Assembly (NCBI RefSeq): GCF_023065955.2
Contig: NW_026622930.1
Span: forward strand, 22,483,449 to 22,547,448
Direction: 5' to 3'
Length of the DNA: 64,000 bases
DNA from: Ursus arctos
Taxonomy: Eukaryota; Chordata; Mammalia; Carnivora; Ursidae
The position numbers and the translations under genes are program-made. The notes under the pieces were generated by a model. It saw nothing but the letters and a program-made list of their open reading frames with translations, had not been told where the DNA came from and did not search any database. How positions within the stretch are numbered: position 1 is the stretch's first letter; the number at the start of each line of letters is the position of its first letter. Positions 1 to 11,860 of the stretch are shown here, piece after piece.

Positions 1-424
1 ACTCACGATTTCCAAAGATAAAATAATAGAGAAATCATCCGTACCTTCATCTTATCCTACAAAAGTCTTAATAAAAAATATTTTTCTCTAGAGCTATATC
101 AGTAATAACCCTCCTTTTGTCAGGTCTGTAATATTTCCTATTTCACTTAGTGATTCATTCATTCATTCATCTGCCAGACCACCCATCCATCTGCCCATCT
201 AACAATGTATCCATCAGTCAACAAACACCAATATAGAGATCCTGTGAGAAAGCCAACGGTGGACCAATGGGCTACAAAGAGAGTATCCCATCTTTCTCAG
301 TCAAGTCACATAAGTGAACAAGTTATTATATCAATATGAAAAGTGCCACAACTGATAGATGGAATAATAAAGAAGCAAATACTTACCTTTTTTTACACAT
401 TAAAAAAAAAAGGCATCATAAAGG
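1..424. other. AT-rich non-coding DNA, no gene seen
   Basis: No coding potential is visible. A short (ATTC)n run lies near 150-170. It is followed by text resembling the old dispersed motif 'tcaacaaatatttattgagc' (near 213-235), which recurs elsewhere in the window. The rest is unassigned. Confidence 0.5.
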
Positions 425-665
425 CAGTGATGTTTAACTTAATATGAAAGGGTAGGATGGAGTTCACTAGGTTTATGGGGCAGGATAAGCAATTCAGTAC
501 AAAGAAGCGGCACGAGCATGAGTTTCAGAAGACTAGAGAACAGCTTATTCAGGAACCCAAATAACCCAGCATGGCTGGAGTGCTTGTTGCACATGGCAAA
601 ATGGTGGTACTCAAGACTTAAATAACAAGAAAGGGGCAGAGTGGAAAGGGTCTGGTACACCATGC
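425..665 (-). repeat. Probable ancient L2-type LINE 3' fragment
   Basis: Read on the minus strand, the block runs from a 'catgctgggttatttgg' segment through a 'cttatcctgcccc' segment to 'tgaactccatcc'. This is the order of phrases in old L2-class 3' regions (gccacactgg.../...tgcctggaatgc.../...tcaagacccagc). A 74-codon stop-free frame in this block is explained by the repeat. Divergence is high, so the family call is tentative. Confidence 0.35.
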
Positions 666-1009
666 TAAGGGAGTTTGGATCAGGGTATAGTTGAGGGACT
701 GGTAAGCTGACACCACGGGCTTGGGTGGGGGGAGGGGTTCACGTGGGAGAACTAGGGGGAGTAGTCTCATGGGAAGGCATTCTAATTCAGTTTATTTAAA
801 GCATCATGCAGGCTCAGGAAAGCACACTTCCACGTTCAGATTCAGTGCCTCGTTGTGATTCCTAAACCTATCTGGAAACCAGGGGGAAAAATGAAGGGAG
901 TCGTATTATCAGATTTGCATTTGGCTGGATGGAAGACAGAGTCTAGTGAAGTGAGGCAGAAGGCGAAAGTATCAATTAAGAACTGCTCTACCAGTGCAGT
1001 TTCTGTTAA
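666..1009. other. Unassigned non-coding DNA
   Basis: A G-rich patch (ggcttgggtggggggaggggttcacgtggg near 719-748) sits in otherwise unremarkable DNA. No gene, RNA or recognised repeat is seen. Confidence 0.45.
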
Positions 1010-1290
1010 TATGTTTATTCATTCATTCAACTGATATCACTGAGTACTTAAAATGTGCAAAGCCCCGAGCTAAGCTCAGAATCGAATCATGTAATTGTCT
1101 TCATGGAACGTCCACCAGGCTACTTTGTTTGGTTGTTTTTATTTTTGCCTTTCTCTAGTTAGTAAACTTCTTAAAGGCAGCAACAACACCTCTTTTAAAT
1201 GTAATCATATGCTTGCCTAGAGTGCTACTACAGTGTTGTGCATGCTCTGTGCATGCCACAAATGTGTGCTGATGACATTCAGTTTCACGA
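1010..1290 (+). repeat. Old dispersed repeat with L2-like tail
   Basis: The opening 'ttcattcattcaactgatatcactgag' followed by 'gtgcaaagccccgagctaagc' resembles the common mammalian repeat text 'ttcaacaaatatttattgagcacctactatgtgccaggcact'. The later 'gtaaacttcttaaaggcagcaac' resembles the L2 tail 'gtaagctccttgagggcaggg'. Strongly diverged. Confidence 0.35.
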
Positions 1291-2039
1291 CTACAACATT
1301 GTTTTGTAACTTAGCCAGGAAACAGAGAAGTGCTGTGATTTAAACACGCCATCCCACTTCCTCACTGCCAACAACACAGCCCAGAAGCCAAAACTCCGGG
1401 CTTGGGAATCAGATGGCTGGGAAAATTCTGGGACTCAATTATAAGCAGTGCTGACTCCCACTCTGGAGTAGCCTACACTTTTCAAGTATGCAAGTCATGC
1501 ATCAGAGTGATGCAATATCACAAGGTCCTCTCAGCATCCCTCTGTTAGAGATAGGGTTTTTGTGTTGTTGTTGTTTTCAAGTGAGACAATATACAAATTT
1601 ACCATTTCTTCAAGGAGAACTCTACAGAGCTTACTATTCATATTTATAAGCAACAGAATATAAAAGACATACAGTGGATTCCTTACTAGTTTATAAATTA
1701 TCCTCTTAAAAGAACTGGTAATGATATCTAATCAAGAACAGCCCCAAGTGAATTCTTGACCTTCTGGTTTTTATTCCACACCAGCCTTGTTGTGCCCAGT
1801 TCCTGTGCTGTGTGGTTTCTCTTCTTTACTCCTGCTCTTTCTTAAAGAGCTGAAGTCTAAGTTATTTTAGTTACACATGTATCTAAAATTTGTTTCTTCT
1901 CTCCTTCCCCATGGTACATTTCCCTACTGCTTCCCCTCGTCCCTCCCCCTCCTCCCTCCGAATCTTGGCAACCCAGATTAACAACTTGTATCATTCTTAC
2001 CTTTTTCTATTATTATCTTGTTTTCTCACTTAACAATGC
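1291..2039. other. Unassigned non-coding DNA with pyrimidine tract
   Basis: No gene is seen. The segment near 1919-1960 is almost entirely C/T (a polypyrimidine tract). The rest is AT-rich. The end of the segment passes into an antisense LINE-1 fragment. Confidence 0.45.
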
Positions 2040-2722
2040 ACTGTGGAAATTACTCTAAATCATATGGCTTAGATCAAGACAGATTAAGTTCATCCTCCTA
2101 AATGACTGCTTAACAGTCCCTGATAGGGATTTATTATAATTTACTCAACAGTTCCATTTCCCTATTTGTGAACATTTACTTAGTAGCATTTCCTCTTTTT
2201 TAACTACTATAAAAAAAGTAGCAACGAAATCCTTGAGAATATGTACTTTGATACTGAGATTTTTATTTCTATGAAGTAGATTCTCATATTAGGATTCCTG
2301 AGTCAAAGAATATATGTATTTTAATTTCAACAGACATTGCTATTCAAAAGTTGATCTTTATTTTAAAAAATCTATAACAAGTCAATTTTTTTTTTTTCTG
2401 TATCTTAAAAAGCAATAGGAGCCAGCACTTTTGGATATGTGCCCATCAGTTGAATATAAAGTGGTATCTCATTGTTACTTAAATTTGCAATTATTTGATC
2501 ACTAAGATTAGAGATTTTTTCATAGGTTTCAAGGTCTACCAGAATGTTTTCTTCTGTGAATTGTTTTTTCATATCAATCACGCATTCCTCTATTGGGCTG
2601 CTTTCTTTAGTTTTCAATTTGCAAAACTTCTATGTATAATCCATCTTCATTTGTTTGTGAGGCACTGCCAGCCACCTATCCAGAATTAATCTCACCCTTC
2701 TCCCCATATAAAAATTCTGACG
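2040..2722 (-). mobile_element. LINE-1 ORF2 fragment, antisense (left part)
   Basis: The plus strand reads as a diverged reverse complement of LINE-1 ORF2. Diagnostic phrases are 'ttcctgagtcaaagaatatatgtattttaa', 'gtggtatctcattgttac', 'cataggtttcaagg...ttcttctgtgaattg' and 'ctctattgggctgctttc', in the expected order. The element's own sense strand is therefore minus. It carries many indels and stops and is a fossil. A carnivoran SINE at 2723 interrupts it, and the rest resumes near 3480. Confidence 0.65.
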
Positions 2723-2935
2723 CTGGGGCACCTGGGGGGCTCAGTCAGTTAAGCACCTGACTCTTGATGTAGGCTCGGGTCATGATCTCAGGGTCATGAG
2801 ACCAAGCCCCGTGTCAGGTTCTGGGCTCTGGGGTCAGTGTAGAGTCTGCTTGAGATTCTCTCCCTCTGCCCCCTCCCCTCAAATAAATAAGTAAAATCGT
2901 AACAAAAAACCAAAAACAAACAAACAAAAGAACCA
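2723..2935 (+). mobile_element. CAN-SINE (tRNA-derived), full length, diverged
   Basis: The head 'tggggcacctggggggctcagtcagttaagc' carries the Pol III promoter-bearing tRNA-like part. A 'gactcttgatgtaggctcgggtcatgatctcagggtcatgag' body and a CT-rich segment follow, ending in aaataaataagtaaaat plus an A-rich tail. Substitutions relative to young copies show it is one of the older SINEs here. It is inserted in the antisense LINE-1. I see no convincing target-site duplication. Confidence 0.9.
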
Positions 2936-3479
2936 CCCTCTAATGTAAGGTTAAAATATGCCCAGATTAAAGAAATAAAAACAATAAAAACAAACTACAC
3001 CAACCAGCCTCCCTTTCAGCTGGGAAAGACACAGTTAGGGCAAAGGAGTATAAAAGAACATCACAGGACAAGACTTTCAGGTCATTTCTTTTAAAAGAGG
3101 AAAATTTAGCTGGTGAGTACTTCATGCTTTCACTCTTCCTACTTTCCTTCCAGTCATTTGGACCTGACACTGAAGGTGGAATAGCCTTTTACAGAACATG
3201 GAGTGATAAATGGGAAGAGGTAAGGTCGTAGTCAGGAAGGATGCTTGGGATTACCGAAAGGGGTTGCTGCATGAGCTCTGGCTTGCTTACCCTCTGACTT
3301 CACGTTACATGAAAAAATGTGCACACCTTCAGTTACAACTGCTTGCAATCCTAATAAATATATTTAATAATAACATTCCCAAATATACCATTTACATGTT
3401 GAAATGCCGATGGTATCTTTTACTATATATTTTTTTTCTTAAAGATGTATATGTTGACGATTTTCTTTTTATATTATAG
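2936..3479. other. Unassigned segment between two LINE-1 pieces
   Basis: This lies between the SINE and the resumed LINE-1 text. It may be very diverged LINE-1 or an older insertion. The frames it contains show no recognisable domain. Confidence 0.35.
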
Positions 3480-3854
3480 CATCCAAGATTTCTCTTTTGG
3501 TTAGAGATGTTTCAACCAATCACTAGGTTGTACATACAGTCCAAATTACTTTTTAGGACTTTTTTTTTTTAAGTCTTTAATTCATTTGGAAATTGTTTTG
3601 TTTATAAAGTAAGATAGATACCCAACATTATCTTCCTCCATATGGATGGTAGGTTGTCCTTCTATCATTTGTCAAATAAACACTTCCATCTCTCCATTAA
3701 ATTGTGATAACAATTAAATTTCCATTGGTGCTGGGGACTGTTTCTTCTCTTCCTTTAATCTGTTTGCCCATTTCTATGCCAGGATATGCATTATATTTTT
3801 ATTATGATGGTTTTATATTGGAATTATAAAGTAAGTCCTTCTTCAAAATCTTCT

Positions 3855-3897
<43 letters not shown>

Positions 3898-4180
3898 CTA
3901 GTCTCAGACATTAATTCTTTCATATAAACTTTAACATTACTCTGGGCCATAGAAAAAAAGTCACCAGCAAGAGATTTTACTTAGAATTGCAGTGGGGAGT
4001 CACTGAGTATGAAATCATTCCATCCAAGGCCTTAGCCCCCCTGTCATTTGGCCATATTGTTTATTTATTTTTTATGGTTTAAAAAATAAATATGGGTTCT
4101 TCTATCTTGTTAGATATCTCTAGATATTTAAGACTTTTCTATAGTCAATTGTCTGTAGCTAGTTGTCTCAGACAAGAGTA
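3480..4180 (-). mobile_element. LINE-1 ORF2 fragment, antisense (right part)
   Basis: Antisense LINE-1 text resumes: 'aagtctttaattcatttggaaattg', 'ttatcttcctccatatggatgg', 'ccattggtgctggggactgtttct', 'atgccaggatatgc', then 'tttcatataaacttta'. The order matches the LINE-1 fragment at 2040-2722, so both are probably parts of one element. A (TG)20 microsatellite sits inside. Confidence 0.6.
3857..3896 (+). repeat. (TG)20 microsatellite
   Basis: Twenty uninterrupted TG units between cttcttA and gcta. This is a pure dinucleotide run, expected to be length-polymorphic and able to adopt Z-DNA. Confidence 0.98.
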
Positions 4181-4383
4181 ACAAATACCTTTCTTTTCTT
4201 TCTTTCCTCTTGGTCTTCTTCCCTCCTTTTTTTCCTTCCTTCTGTCTTTTCTCTCTTTCTTGCGGAGATATTCAACATTGTTAAAGGTAAAAGCAATACG
4301 ATGAAGAAAAGATAAACTGATCAGAATAAATATGAGGGGAAAAAAATTATCTCTTTTTTTACTAACACCTTGAGGGCTATCGT

Positions 4384-4423
4384 TTTTTTGGGTTTTTTTT
4401 TGTTTTTTTTTTTTTTTTTTTTT
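4384..4423 (+). repeat. T-rich low-complexity tract
   Basis: Runs of T broken by single or double G, ending in about 20 consecutive T. It directly precedes an antisense MIR. No SINE body is attached. Confidence 0.9.
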
Positions 4424-4424
4424 C

Positions 4425-4530
4425 CTCGCTCTACAGATAAAGGGAACTGAAGCTCAAAGTCAGGGTCTGGTCAATATCACAGCCAGGATTCAAACACAGA
4501 GCTGCATCCCTCTATAGCCGCTGCCTTTTC
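4425..4530 (-). mobile_element. MIR SINE fragment, antisense
   Basis: 'ctacagataaagggaactgaagctcaaag' corresponds to the MIR reverse complement 'tttacagatgaggaaactgaggctcagag'. It is followed by 'caatatcacagccaggattcaaacacag', matching 'ggtcacacagc...aggattcaaacccag'. This is an old mammal-wide tRNA-derived SINE. Confidence 0.7.
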
Positions 4531-4884
4531 CCTAGCGTAACTGCTGCTCCATGGCAAGTTTCCCCCAATATTTCTTTGCTTAGTACTTGCTTCTTACACA
4601 GAGGCATTAAGAATAACTCAAATGTTAAAGATATTTTTAAAATATGTTCCCATCAATAAGAGAGGTCTTCCCTATGTTCACCATGGCATATTTAGAACGT
4701 GTCCTCTCGTTTTTAGGATTGTTGCAATATTAATTTAAACATTTCTTCCTAGTTTTAGATGTACTTAGATAATACATTTACCTTCCTTTTACTCTTAAAA
4801 CTTACAATTGCCCAGAGCAGAGCTTGTTGGATTTTACCCCAATTAGGAATTATTTTCTTGATGAATAAATAAATATAAATAAGG

Positions 4885-4918
4885 CAAAAACAAACAAACA
4901 AACAAACAAACAAACAAA
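4885..4918 (+). repeat. (AAAC)n microsatellite
   Basis: Eight near-perfect AAAC units after an (AAAT)-type stretch. On the minus strand this encodes a C/L/F/V-rich low-complexity frame, which is not a gene. Confidence 0.95.
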
Positions 4919-5027
4919 GAACTTCCTCTGAAGAACAGAAACTCAAAATTCAGATGCAGGGCTATCTCTCTTGGCTATAATTCTGTTTCCATATATTTTC
5001 AACAACAGGCAAAGGAAGGGAGGTAGA

Positions 5028-5083
5028 AAAGCAAAAAATAAATTAATAAATAAAAAATAAAAAAAAAATAAAAAAATAAAAGT
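5028..5083 (+). repeat. A-rich (TAAA)-like low-complexity tract
   Basis: Almost only A with scattered T. It could be the tail of a lost retroelement, but no body or flanking duplication is visible. Confidence 0.85.
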
Positions 5084-6348
5084 CGGCCACAACTTCATAG
5101 GTATGCATTTAAAAGCTTTGTCTACCTTTAACTATAAGATGAGTTATCATTTGGTGCCCACACACCCCTGCTGTATTCTACAGGAGGGGATGATGTCCAA
5201 ATGACATCATTATGCATGATATTGAGATAGTTACAGAAGTGATTGTTACCCATGTTTAGACATGGGACTTTCAGGGATTTGGGGTTTATTAAGTGCAAGA
5301 AAATGGAATGAGACTCTGATGAGAGGTAGAAAAGAAAGTAAAAGGATTTCTCATTCCAACTACTTTTATACAACTACTGCTCTAATAACTTCCTCTGACT
5401 TTGGTCCAACTTCCCCTTGTTCTAAGAGGAAGAGAGAGAATTTGGGGTATACTGCTCTCAAGGAAGAAGGAAGAAGAGTAAATGTACATCATGTCCTTCC
5501 CTCTACTTGCCCTTTCATCAATGGAGAGCAAAATAAAGAGCTTGTGTAAAGGTTTAATTAAGGTCAGAATTAAAACACAGATCCTGCTTCTGTGCCTGGG
5601 AGAAGTCAGTGCCTGTTTTTTGAAGTCTAATTTCAAGGGCAGACTGGAATCTTGTAGAGTGGGTTTTTACTACTAATTGGGCCCTAAGTGAGGAGCCTAT
5701 GTGTTTAAACTTCTCCTGAAAGGGTTATTTGCATTCCCCTCCTCCTCAGAAACATACTTTGAAGGAGAAATAATCCTCCTCTTGAAAAGTATTATTTTGA
5801 GATTTGACAGTCCCTGCTTTGTGACAGGGCCAGACTAGTGATCCAGGGAGCCACTGATTAATGTCCCAAACTCAAGATGTTGTGTCCACTGAGCCATCAA
5901 GAAAACATCATCATCTCTTGAAATTGTGACTACCTCGAATTCCTGTAGGGATTGTAACACACAGAACATAAATTCTTTTGAGATATCTGGAGTAACTATG
6001 ACAGATAGATTCTAAAAATGAAGAACGAAATGCACAGAGATAGGGAAAGTCTGGAGTGGGATAAAGGCAGGGCTTCTTGCTAAACCTTTCCCCCCCAAAA
6101 AAGGAATCCAGGTGGTGCATTCAAATTTCAACACTCTACCCCAGTTTCCAGGTATCTCTTTCTTTTCTGCATACCTGCATGACGTATTATGGATAGCACC
6201 CATTTGACATAAATATGTCAATATGAATGGTTACATTACTTGAAATTCTGGAATTATAAGAAAACTAGAGGACCAACTTTAATCCCTCATTTTGCATATA
6301 AAAATGCACTTCTTGGAGATGTTAAATAATTTAAGTCACACTGACAAC

Positions 6349-6558
6349 TTTTTTTTTTTTTTAAGATTTATTTTAGGGAGAGAGAGAGTGACAGTGAGTG
6401 CAGGGGGTAGGGGGAGAGGGAGAAAGAGAGAGAATCTCAAGCATATTCCCAACTGAGCATTGAACCCAACATGGGGCTTGATCTCATGACCCTGAAATCA
6501 TGACCTGAGCCCAAATCAAGAGTCGGATGCTTAACCGACTGAGCCACCCAGGTGCCCC
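6349..6558 (-). mobile_element. CAN-SINE, antisense, older subfamily
   Basis: Reads tail to head: poly-T, 'aagatttatttta', GA-rich segment, 'catggggcttgatctcatgaccctg', 'tcatgacctgagcc', 'gcttaaccgactgagccacccaggtgcccc'. It is full length apart from a shortened tail box. No clear target-site duplication. Frames crossing it are SINE-derived. Confidence 0.93.
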
Positions 6559-8539
6559 AACACTGGTATCTCTTAACTGGGTATGTCTTCTCCCTAACCA
6601 TATCAGAAGCTCCTAGAATGCAGAATAAAGGTCTTACATTTCTTTGCATCCCTGTGTGTTCCAGCCCAATGACTTTCATATAATAGATGGTCAATAAGGA
6701 TGGTTTGCTTGAAGAATTAATATCAAGCTTGTAGTAAATTTAACTTAACCCAGTGCATCCAGAAAGTATCTAATGATTATGTAGTATAAAAGAGTTATGC
6801 AATGTGAAGAAGACAAATGTTCCCCGAGAGCTTGCAATCTTGCATAATAGATATGACATAACAGCTTATGCCTACCCCAGCTAGAGTCACAGATGACTTA
6901 TACACATTTAGGACTAGTCTCTACAGGTTATCAAGCCAATTCTAACCAAAGAAGGGTATATTCTTAAATCTCAGTCTTATCAGTTGTGAGCCAACAATGG
7001 CTGTATTTTGGGATAGTCAGTGTGTCCTCCCTATCACTGCTTCCTTACCTGGACCTTAAGTTTCTTTTTGGGACTAGAGCCTCCCATGAAACCCACAATG
7101 GATAGATGAAGCCCTGAAAAATTCTTTTCAATCTCCACCACTTTAAAGTATGCTTGCAAACATGGGAAACCATTCAATGAGTAATGAGCATTCAGAATAA
7201 AATTTCATCAACAAAATTCCAGGATATGAGAGGAGATCTGAAGGTCATAAAGATAGGCTAACTTGCAAAGTGTCTGGGCCACACTTTTTCCAGACCCAAG
7301 TGAGACGGAAGTGACAAAGGTTAAGGATAATTAATTCTGAGATAAGAAAAGGTGAAAAAAAGATCAGATCAAAATATTTTGATAATTTCAGTAAAAGAAG
7401 AGGCTGTTAAGTGATGGGGATTGGTTAGGTATGTGGACACTAAAGGAAATGGGAAATCCTTACACAAATTACTATGGAAATTGGATAATAAGCTATTAAG
7501 TCTATAAAACACTAATGAAAGAAGTGCTGAAGTGCATTGAGACCCCACGTAAATCTTCCATGAGTTTTTCAATCAATGCAGGCGGTGCATTCCAATTACG
7601 GCCAAGGCAGAGTGACAAGAGTTGAAGGACTGAGATGGAATGCAGGGTTCTAATGAGAACTTACAGTCCCAAGGAGTAGGATGCAGGTTTTGAGAGGCAG
7701 AGAGTAAAGACAGACCAAAGTGAAGGTAAGTGATGAGGTGGGAACTAGGGAGTGCCTGGAGTGAGGACATTGGCACAGAGGACGTGGAGGAAGCTTGATG
7801 CTTTAAAAGGGCCATCTGTTTGAATGCTGGTTTTTCTGAATATGGTTACCAAGGACAGACTGTCAAAGTCAAGGAGCCAAAGTACTGGTGCCACTGATGG
7901 ATAAGAGATACGTATTCCTGAAAATGTAGTTTAAAGAAAGAGTACACATGTCAAAGTGTCAGTAACAATTTTCACTCCTCTGGACTAAAACAAACAAACA
8001 ACAAAACAAAACAAAACAAAAAGAGCATTTTTCAACACACACAAGATGAGATTCTATCTTACTTTCTCAGTTATCATATTCAAAATACCAAGGCCATTAA
8101 TTCTGAAAAATTTCCATTTTCTACAGATGAACTTATGTGTGACTCACAATAAACTCTTTGGGAAATTTGCCCATTGTAATCAATGCAGCAATAAGAGTGA
8201 AGAGGAAAAGAAGAAATGGATCAGGATGGATGTGTCAGTGATTAAATTAGGTTTGACCCTCACACTGAAAATGAGTCAGCTTGATGAAAGACCATTTGTA
8301 CTACCTCTTAACTGTTCCACATTTCTAAGCAATTTTTTGTCCTCCCCACTACAAGGAAGAGGCTTTCAGAACAACCCAGTATCAGTAACATTCCCCTTGA
8401 ATTCTTTCCAGATATACATGATTTAGAAGGAACTACTGCAAAATCACATGTGACCAAAAAAAGCAAGAAGAAAGTAAACCTGTATCGGAATTAAAGACAG
8501 CTACAAGAGAAACTGTAGAAGGGCATGCGTTTTTAATAT
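6559..8539. other. Unassigned non-coding DNA
   Basis: No gene or confidently named repeat. A (CAAA/CAAAA)n tract lies at 7987-8023. A 126-codon ATG frame at 8046-8426 has no recognisable domain and an ordinary base composition, and I do not call it a gene. Confidence 0.5.
7987..8023 (+). repeat. (CAAA/CAAAA)n simple repeat
   Basis: Mixed CAAA and CAAAA units, A-rich. Confidence 0.95.
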
Positions 8540-8690
8540 TGCAGCATGTAGAACATTCTCTCCCTGATCCCCAGTTGCTTTGCGACGGCCATTTGTAAAT
8601 CATTTTTAATTGTCTTATTAAGCAGCTTAGAGCGCAGCAATCAAAAGCTTGTGGCGATGTGAGACCTGGCACAGCCATCAGGCACGGATC
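8540..8690. promoter_or_regulatory. Candidate conserved non-coding element
   Basis: This 150-bp block keeps several CpGs (tgcgacggcc, gagcgcagc, gtggcgatg, gcacgg) in an otherwise CpG-poor region. It also carries homeodomain-like cores (tttttaattgtc, cttattaagc). Unique, CpG-retaining sequence with such cores is typical of developmental enhancers. This rests on composition only, and conservation was not tested. Confidence 0.25.
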
Positions 8691-10864
8691 AGCAGTCAGG
8701 ATAATAGAAGATGCAGGATTATATAACTAGCAATGGTCAGCAGGGAAGGTGATTTGGAGAGAAAAGCGGTACATGGTTGGTTCTGAAGAGATGCTGATCT
8801 CAGACAATATGAAACCTGACATTATGGTTCCAGGGAATGGAGACCCCTCCCCACACATGCACACACATCAGCCATGTGCAGTCTGATGACCGCACTGGGA
8901 AAAGCCAAATGTCAAAAGCAGTGATCTCTTTTCAAGGAGAAATTTCTCATGCAGTGTTGTGAATCACGACATAAAGGCTATTTGCAAAATAGGCCCTAAA
9001 GGTTAGAGGGGGGAAGGAGAGAGGGAGGAAGAGAAAGAGATAGAGAAACAGAGGGAGAGAGGGAGATAAAGCGTGTGTCTGTGTGTGTAAATTCCCTTAA
9101 ACTAGACCAGGAAGTTGGATTCTTGCTCTAAGGAGAACACACAAAGGTGCATGAGAGTTGAATCTTCCTTTGAGACAAAATGCAATTGTAATTCCGTGAA
9201 GACAATTTTCTGAGGTGAGTGCATCATGTCCCCACGTTGTGATTCACAGTTATGACATCTTTAGACTCAAAATAGATCAAAGATTCTTTCTCATTCCTCT
9301 ATAGACTTAATTGTCTTACACTGACCCAAAGCAACCCATGAAAAAGCAGCAAACTTCTGAATTAATTATTATGCCACTTCAGGCAGTAGCCAGAGCCAAC
9401 AGTCTGTGGTCATCTGAAGAGAGGCTGGCAAACACAGGTTGAGTTCCTAACTGAGGGATCCAGTGAAACATGCTATTCTTCCTAAACCACTTCTTACTAC
9501 ACAATATCCATTTTCAACTCAACCACCAAGAGTTTGGCCAAAAATGAGGAACATTCAAAGAGAGAATTTATGTATTAATGGTAATGCATCTGTAAACACT
9601 TTAAGAGAATTCTGTTTTAATACAACATTAGTGGGGGGAAAATGTCTGGTCTCCTGGATTTATAGTTCCCAAATTATGTGCTGCAACATAAATAATACAT
9701 GGTTTTGATTTTTTTCTCTTGATTTCCTAGCCATAGGCAAAAATATTTTAAGTCTTTTTTCATACGCATTTGGCCTTATCCAGAGAAAGAAACCATAAAA
9801 ATTTCACTAAGGACAGTATTGGCCAAATGTCACAATGGTCTTAGAAAAGTCAGAATTGCTATGAATTTTTCTGAGCAATGACTCATTAATTTCTTTTAGC
9901 TTGAGATTCTGAAATAAATTTAATCAAACGCATAACATAAATAATCTCATTGGTGGGAAATAAGCATGGAAAAGGGGGAAAAATGAGAAGAATTTCTCAT
10001 ATAGGTATTCTTTCTCATTTCCATAAGGGATAAACTCTTTTCCCCAATACTCCTCTCTAGGTTTGACCACGGGCATAGAGAAACATTTTGGTAAAATATC
10101 CCGGAAGTTTCTCCATGGAAATTATGAATATTCCACAAATGGCCATATTCTATAGCTTTTCCAAAAGTGATTCAAATAATTAAAATTTAAATGATTTAAA
10201 CAGACACATAAACTAAAATAATTATTTACCTTTACAATGAAAATAGAGAAAACATAAAACAATATATATGAGCACAGATGTCACATCTTTATTGTTAGGA
10301 ATTGTCCAGGTCCTGCCTGAGAGTCCAAGATGATCTCAGCTTGGCAACAGGCTAGTTATAACATCTTTGATCTTGGTCTGGCTTTATCAGAGGTGTATAT
10401 CTACACCAAAGGTCCTAAGACTGTGTAGTTAGAGCAGACATATAAATTACAGTTGAGAGGTGTAGCTTAAAAAAGAAAAAGTGATGACTGACAGATCTAA
10501 AAAGTGATGCAAGGTATTACATAGGAAATTCAGTCGTGAGAATAGTAACCAGAAAAATCAGAAGTAAACTGAAGGAAGTAGAGAGCTAGTCAGGTCAGTA
10601 AGTTGTTTAGGACTAGGCTTAGAACAATGTGTAGGTTCAGAGGAGTATTTTATGTAGTTCTGGCTGAATAGGTCCAGAATGTCTTAACAGTTTCAAGGAG
10701 CCACAGAGGACCAGACAAGGATAACAGTATTGCTCTTGCTTCTATTGTTGCTATTAATATTTTATATTATAACAATTATTTTTAGGCAAAGAGTATTCTT
10801 TAAAAGGACTGGAAAGGGGCATGATTTTATCCTCGTTGTACCATTTTATTCAGTTCATTAAATT
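8691..10864. other. Unassigned non-coding DNA
   Basis: Nothing gene-like. A GA-rich low-complexity tract lies at about 9003-9068. The rest is AT-rich unique DNA or repeats too old to name. Confidence 0.45.
9003..9068 (+). repeat. GA-rich purine tract
   Basis: Almost pure purine (gagg/gaga motifs), followed by a short GTGTGT run near 9074-9087. Confidence 0.9.
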
Positions 10865-10880
10865 AAATAAATTGATTTGG

Positions 10881-11067
10881 GGGCGCCTGGGTGGCACAGC
10901 GGTTAAGCGTCTGCCTTCGGCTCAGGGCGTGATCCCGGCGTTCTGGGATCGAGCCCCACATCAGGCTCCTCCGCTATGAGCCTGCTTCTTCCTCTCCCAC
11001 TCCCCCTGCCTGTGTTCCCTCTCTCGCTGGCTGTCTCTATCTCTGTCAAATAAATAAATAAAATCTT

Positions 11068-11094
<27 letters not shown>
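10881..11094 (+). mobile_element. CAN-SINE, young, full length with 16-bp TSD
   Basis: Intact head (gggcgcctgggtggcacagcggttaagc), body (gcgtgatcccggcgttctggg), CT-rich segment, aaataaataaaatcttt and an (AAAT)n tail. It is flanked by perfect 16-bp direct repeats (aaataaattgatttgg) at 10865-10880 and 11095-11110, the footprint of LINE-1-mediated insertion. The low divergence and intact duplication mark it as recent. The head variant is the one I associate with bears and relatives. Confidence 0.97.
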
Positions 11095-11098
<4 letters not shown>

Positions 11099-11110
11099 AA
11101 ATTGATTTGG

Positions 11111-11860
11111 CAGAGCTAATTTTGTAATTAAACAGCTTATCATGGCTTTCTGTAATGAGTTAAGTAAACAGACAGTAATTCACTTATAATATTTACATAG
11201 CTCATACTAGGGGATGTGTGCTTACTAAATTAAATAATAAGGGGGAATGAGGAAGAGACCATTTAAAATAGGGGTAAACAGAATATACCAAGGACAAGAA
11301 AGAATTCAGACAGGGCAGGTCATCGATGTATTTTTTATAATGGTGCCAGGTCAGGAAGTGAGCTATTTGCAACTCCCCCCAGAGAGAAAACATGGTGGCC
11401 AGTGACTTCCTTAGACAGTGGCCCCCGTGAACTCTGGCTCATGTCTCTTGAGAAAGCAGGTAAATAATCTAGTTGAAATTAAAAGCACCAAAATCTTCCA
11501 TTCTCATAAAAGGAATTACTTTCTTTATGATCCCAAAGGACTCCTTGGAAACGTCTATTCACCTATGCTTGAAGAGGAGCATAGTACCTCTTTAATGCAG
11601 AATGGTAATAATGAGGGAGGAAAGAGGATGGCAGTTGAGGAAATAGTTGAAAACCTATCACGCCTCTGTAGGCTATAACTACTCAAATGGTACTCTCCAA
11701 AAGTCCTGATAAGTGTATTTTTGTAAAAGGTGTCAAATTAACTGTAAGTTTCATCACTGATCAGGACCTCTATATGAAGGGGTCTATATGTCCCTCCTCT
11801 GAAAGGGAAAACCCATGAAGACTTACATCCCTGAATTACCAAATCTGAATATAATTAAGA
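11111..11860. other. Unassigned non-coding DNA
   Basis: No recognised repeat or gene. The 86-codon frame at 11418-11678 has no recognisable domain. Confidence 0.45.

Larger units (their letters stand above)
4531..6348. other. Unassigned AT-rich DNA with A-rich simple repeats
   Basis: No gene is seen. It contains (AAAC)n and (TAAA)n simple repeats, listed separately. Overlapping short frames on both strands near 5.1-6.2 kb have no recognisable domain. Confidence 0.5.

Noticed and set aside
8046..8426. 126-codon ATG frame
   Set aside because: AT-rich composition and a random-looking peptide without signal, domain or repeats. Not listed as a CDS.
10881..10960. tRNA-like Pol III boxes in the SINE heads
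   Set aside because: They belong to tRNA-derived SINEs. No intact cloverleaf or genuine tRNA gene is visible in the window.
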